DNA of 64,000 bases from Poritiphilus sp965212595. GTDB lineage: Bacteria > Bacteroidota > Bacteroidia > Flavobacteriales > Flavobacteriaceae. How positions within the stretch are numbered: the stretch's first letter is position 1; every line of letters begins with the position of its first letter. The stretch covers positions 434,001 through 498,000 of the forward strand of contig CBDBVE010000007.1 in assembly GCA_965212595.1 (NCBI GenBank). Direction: 5' to 3'. Below are positions 60,860-64,000 of the stretch, piece by piece. The translations under genes were made by a program, and so were the position numbers. The notes below the pieces were generated by a model. That model made no database searches. It worked only from the letters and a program-made list of their open reading frames with translations, and was not told the DNA's origin.

Positions 60860-61771
60860 ATGGATACAATTATACACCACAAAATATCAGATTTATACAA
60901 AACTCTTGGCTTGCCTAATGATGGGGAAATTGATTTCACCATTCTTTCCATCCCGGATATTCACTCACAAATACCATTCAAATCTCCAATCTTGCGGGCA
61001 GATTATTTCTCTTTCATACTAACAAAAGAAGGTTCTGGTATTTATTATCTCGATGATAATAGATTTCCTTTCAATTCTCGAACTGTATACTTCACAAATC
61101 CAGGACACATAAAATCTTATGAATTAGAGGAATCAAAAGAAGCTTTAATAATAGTCTTATCCGAAAAGTTCCTAAGAGAATATGTTTATCCTGAAATTTA
61201 TGGAGAATTCCCGTTTTTGTTGGCTGAAAAAGTTCCGCCTAAGAAACTTTCGCAAACTGTTTTTGAAGAATTTGAAGTATTGTACGATCAAATTTTAAAA
61301 GAATTTAAAAAGGAATCTGAGTATAAAAACAAAATTCTGGGAAATCTCTTTATGGTAATTCTGCTGAAGATAAAAGAAAGGTTTTGGTCTAATTATAACC
61401 CAATAGAAGAAGGTAAGAGGGATTCTCAAATTGTTAAATCGTTCAAAACACTTTTAGAATCAGAGTTTAAAAAAATTTTGGGAAATGAACAAAGTGAAGT
61501 TAAATTACAAGTTCAGTATTTCGCGAAAAAATTGAATCTGCATCCAAGTTATCTAAACGCTGTAGTAAAGAGTAAAACAGGTAGAACAGTGAGTGACTGG
61601 GTTTCGAAACGCAGCCTTTCTGTTGCCAAAACTCTTTTAATAAATACACCGTATTCCTCGAAAGAAATTGCGTATAAATTGGGTTTTAGTGAACCAACAC
61701 ATTTTAATCGTTTTTTTAAAAAACACGCTCAAATACCACCAAGTACATTTCGAAAAACACATAAATCATAA
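60860..61771 (+). CDS. AraC-family transcriptional regulator
   Basis: A 303-aa regulator. The N-terminal cupin-like part (about residues 25-110) contains FILTKEGSGIYYLDDNRFPF and TVYFTNPGHIKSYE. The C-terminal double helix-turn-helix (about 205-300) has YFAKKLNLHPSYLNAVVKSK and the signature SSKEIAYKLGFSEPTHFNRF. The aldo/keto reductase gene starts 99 bp downstream on the same strand, a common pairing in which the regulator controls the enzyme gene. The sequence is notably A+T-rich. Confidence 0.9.
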   Translation: MDTIIHHKISDLYKTLGLPNDGEIDFTILSIPDIHSQIPFKSPILRADYFSFILTKEGSGIYYLDDNRFPFNSRTVYFTNPGHIKSYELEESKEALIIVLSEKFLREYVYPEIYGEFPFLLAEKVPPKKLSQTVFEEFEVLYDQILKEFKKESEYKNKILGNLFMVILLKIKERFWSNYNPIEEGKRDSQIVKSFKTLLESEFKKILGNEQSEVKLQVQYFAKKLNLHPSYLNAVVKSKTGRTVSDWVSKRSLSVAKTLLINTPYSSKEIAYKLGFSEPTHFNRFFKKHAQIPPSTFRKTHKS

Positions 61772-61870
61772 GCTGATCTTTGAAAAAGGTCATTTCTCAT
61801 TTAATTATGGTTACCCTCTGTCATCTCAAATCCATCAGCTTTGCAGTGGAAATTTTAAAATATTGGTACA

Positions 61871-62827
61871 ATGAAGCAAACAACAAAATTAGGACATAGC
61901 ACACTCAATGCTAATAGAATAGGTCTTGGCTGTATGGGTATGTCGGAATTTTATGGGTCTTTTAATGAGAATGAGTCTATTAAAACACTGCATAAAGCTA
62001 TCGACCTGGGAGTCAATTTTTTCGACACAGCCGATATGTATGGTTGGGGAGCAAATGAAAGATTATTAGGAAAGGCATTCAAGGACAAATGGAATGATGT
62101 GATTTTAGCAACGAAATTTGCCGTAATGCGCGGACCAAATGGCGAATTTCTTGGACTTAACGGTAGACCTGAATACATAAAACAAGCCTGCGACAAAAGT
62201 CTTAAGAATTTGAGTGTTGACAGCATTGATTTATACTATATGCATAGACAAGACCCTGAGGTAGAAATTGAAGAAATTGTTGGAACGATGAGTGAATTGG
62301 TCAAAAAAGGGAAGGTGAAACACATAGGTCTTTCTGAAGTTAATGTAGAAACTCTTAGGCGCGCCCATGCAGTTCACCCCATTACAGCCCTTCAAACGGA
62401 ATATTCCTTGTGGAGTCGTGAACCAGAGCAAGAAATTTTTGATGTTTGTAAAGAACTAGGCATCACCTTTGTGGCCTATAGCCCATTGGGAAGAGGATTC
62501 TTGACGGGAGCAATTAAGAGTCGTGGTGATTTTGAAGCTGGAGATTTTAGACTCAGCAATCCCCGTTTTACAGATGAAGCAATAAAAGAAAACCTGAAGT
62601 TTGTTGAGGTTGTCAATCAAATTGCGGAAGCTAAGGGAGTTTCTAAAGCTCAAGTTGCCCTGGCATGGATTTTAAGCCAAAATAATGATATCATACCTAT
62701 TCCCGGCACAAGGAAGATTCACCGCCTTGAAGAAAATTTAGGTGCGTTAAATGTAGAGCTTACTGAAAATGATTTGGCAATTATTCAAAAACATTTGCCT
62801 TCTGTAACTACCGGAAGTAGGTATTAG
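61871..62827 (+). CDS. Aldo/keto reductase
   Basis: A 318-aa NADPH-dependent oxidoreductase with a TIM-barrel fold. The catalytic tetrad is visible: Asp in FFDTADMYGWGANE with Tyr four residues later, Lys in VILATKFAV and His in LYYMHRQDPE. The NADPH-binding end has IPIPGTRKIHRLEENLGALN. It resembles the YajO/AKR13-type group that reduces aldehydes. The substrate is unknown. It is probably regulated by the AraC-type protein encoded just upstream. Confidence 0.93.
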   Translation: MKQTTKLGHSTLNANRIGLGCMGMSEFYGSFNENESIKTLHKAIDLGVNFFDTADMYGWGANERLLGKAFKDKWNDVILATKFAVMRGPNGEFLGLNGRPEYIKQACDKSLKNLSVDSIDLYYMHRQDPEVEIEEIVGTMSELVKKGKVKHIGLSEVNVETLRRAHAVHPITALQTEYSLWSREPEQEIFDVCKELGITFVAYSPLGRGFLTGAIKSRGDFEAGDFRLSNPRFTDEAIKENLKFVEVVNQIAEAKGVSKAQVALAWILSQNNDIIPIPGTRKIHRLEENLGALNVELTENDLAIIQKHLPSVTTGSRY

Positions 62828-62998
62828 TAAATAATCTTTGTACATGCTGATCAATGCAAGCCTCAAAATTAATTATCGCCAGGTCCTATACGAGCGATAG
62901 ACATAAAAGTTTACACTTTAGTCGTTGTTTTTTTAATGATTATCTTGACGAATAATTTGCAGTCTTAATCATATATAAGCCCATAACACTTTAAAACC

Positions 62999-63754
62999 AT
63001 GCCATCTGCTACAAGCATACAAGAAGTCCTTGGGCAGCTCGATACCATCATCAACAAGAGCATCGAAACCAACAGTAGGCTGGGTTTGTTTGCCTATATC
63101 TACAGACGTACTACCGCTGAAGTTGCTTTAGAGATCGCCCTAGGTAATTTTGAAGATAACCAACGTATGGAAATTCTGGATGTGGCATTTGCCAATCTGT
63201 ATCTGGATGCCTACAAAGATTATCAAGAAAAGCAAAGTGTAAGCGCTGCCTGGGCCTATGCATTTGATCATGCCGGGGAATCCCTGACCATTCTGCAACA
63301 CATTATGCTTGGAATGAATGCCCATATCAATCTGGACCTGGCTATAGCAACAGCTACCAGCATGTCTGGCCAGGAAATTAGCGTTGTTGAAAACGATTTT
63401 GTCAAAATAAACGACATTCTTTTTCAGATCACCAACGAGCTGCAAGACCGACTCAGTCGCGTATCGCCATTGGTATTTATTCTAGACTGGCTTGGCAAAA
63501 ACAAAGATGAACAAGTTATTGACTTTAGCATGCGCAAAGCTCGTGAGCAATCATGGAATTCGGCAAACTTACTTTGGTCATTAGGGGAAGATCATAGTGC
63601 AGAAGCCATTAATAAAATAGACCAGTTTGTCCTTAAAATTAGTGAGCGCATTACATCTCCTAAGGCATGGATTATTCGATTTTTACTAGGGCTGATACAA
63701 AAGTTTGAAACCAAACAAGTAAGCAGCATCATTACTAAATTAAAAGCAGATTAG
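62999..63754 (+). CDS. DUF5995-family protein
   Basis: A 251-aa all-helical soluble protein with no signal peptide. The central block HIMLGMNAHINLDLAIATAT (about residues 100-119) and the preceding RRTTAEVALEIALGNFED match the DUF5995 pattern, in which conserved His, Asn and Asp may form a metal or catalytic site. The function is unknown. It stands alone after a 171-bp gap that holds no other gene. Confidence 0.8.
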   Translation: MPSATSIQEVLGQLDTIINKSIETNSRLGLFAYIYRRTTAEVALEIALGNFEDNQRMEILDVAFANLYLDAYKDYQEKQSVSAAWAYAFDHAGESLTILQHIMLGMNAHINLDLAIATATSMSGQEISVVENDFVKINDILFQITNELQDRLSRVSPLVFILDWLGKNKDEQVIDFSMRKAREQSWNSANLLWSLGEDHSAEAINKIDQFVLKISERITSPKAWIIRFLLGLIQKFETKQVSSIITKLKAD

Positions 63755-63819
63755 TTTTCAAATCACGGGAGAATCCAGGTTATTGGTTTTTATTAAACAA
63801 CATCAAAAAATATAATTGA

Positions 63820-64000
63820 ATGAAGAAAAACATCCTTTTAATACTATTTATATCAACCCTTGGATTCTCTCAGAACCCAAAGAAATCTGAATCTGTATTG
63901 GTCAATGGAAAGCACATCTATTATGAGTCCTATGGCCAGGGAGAACCCCTGTTACTTTTACACGGCTATACGCTCTCTTCAGAAGCATGGAAACCCTACG
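63820..64000 (+). CDS. Secreted alpha/beta hydrolase, N-terminal part, cut by window edge
   Basis: The first 60 codons from ATG 63820. A signal peptide (MKKNILLILFISTLGFSQ) is followed by VNGKHIYYESYGQGEPLLLL and HGYTLSSEAW, the first strands and oxyanion loop (HGxxxS) of an alpha/beta hydrolase. The nucleophile elbow and the rest lie outside the window. The substrate cannot be judged. Confidence 0.85.
   Translation, partial: MKKNILLILFISTLGFSQNPKKSESVLVNGKHIYYESYGQGEPLLLLHGYTLSSEAWKPY

Noticed and set aside
59400..62830. Possible integron cassettes around the stand-alone accessory genes
   Set aside because: No attC-like core pairs (RYYYAAC and GTTRRRY in hairpin order) or integrase gene could be found in the gaps.

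Overview
The window looks like a chromosomal segment of a marine member of the Flavobacteriaceae (Bacteroidota). The reasons are the many promoters of the Bacteroidota type (-7 box TAnnTTTG), type IX secretion system (T9SS) type B sorting domains, a T9SS plug protein, flavobacterial DUF families, a Na+-pumping NQR complex, and kynurenine-pathway genes. No rRNA, tRNA, CRISPR array, phage or IS element was seen. No gene-free stretch exceeds about 280 bp.

Layout. 0-8.9 kb: the end of a sigma factor gene, lipA, gap, a hybrid histidine kinase, lpxK, a Nif3-family gene with its partner, and kmo. 9-18 kb: clpP, an operon of ECF sigma factor, 73-aa protein and MscS-type channel, a lipoprotein, an MFS transporter divergent from an AraC regulator, kynU, a GNAT enzyme, an O-methyltransferase, PAP2 and tatA. 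18-22.6 kb (minus strand): an M1 peptidase, a DUF6702 protein and two overlapping carboxypeptidase-regulatory-like paralogues. 22.9-36.7 kb: three consecutive two-gene modules of cell-surface proteins, the most unusual part of the window. 36.8-43.6 kb: M15 and M48 peptidases, small proteins, gpmI, a bestrophin, map and a methyltransferase. 43.6-51.2 kb (minus strand): nqrABCDEF, then a 118-aa gene and apbE, the flavin transferase that matures NqrB and NqrC. 51.3-56 kb: T9SS plug protein, DUF3667, apaG and pruA. 56-64 kb: an accessory-looking region with a TIR-domain gene, a Crp/Fnr regulator beside a perfect FNR-type palindrome, a broken DUF1080 gene, GNAT, AraC, aldo/keto reductase, DUF5995 and the start of an alpha/beta hydrolase.

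The candidate new system is the set of three modules. Each first gene encodes a secreted protein with the same head of about 67 residues, including two conserved Cys, then a different repetitive stalk: three 86-aa repeats, 347 uninterrupted collagen-like Gly-X-Y triplets, or fifteen 22-aa Asp-rich repeats. Each ends in a different tip. Each is followed within 2-10 bp by a 381-385-aa partner that carries a T9SS type B domain, which the fibre-like protein itself lacks. I infer a family of surface fibres or adhesins built as head, stalk and tip, each exported or anchored with its dedicated partner. No function has been shown.

Many -7 boxes lie only 4-7 nt from the start codon, which suggests frequent leaderless transcripts. 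Start codons were chosen with this in mind, and several differ from the longest open frame.
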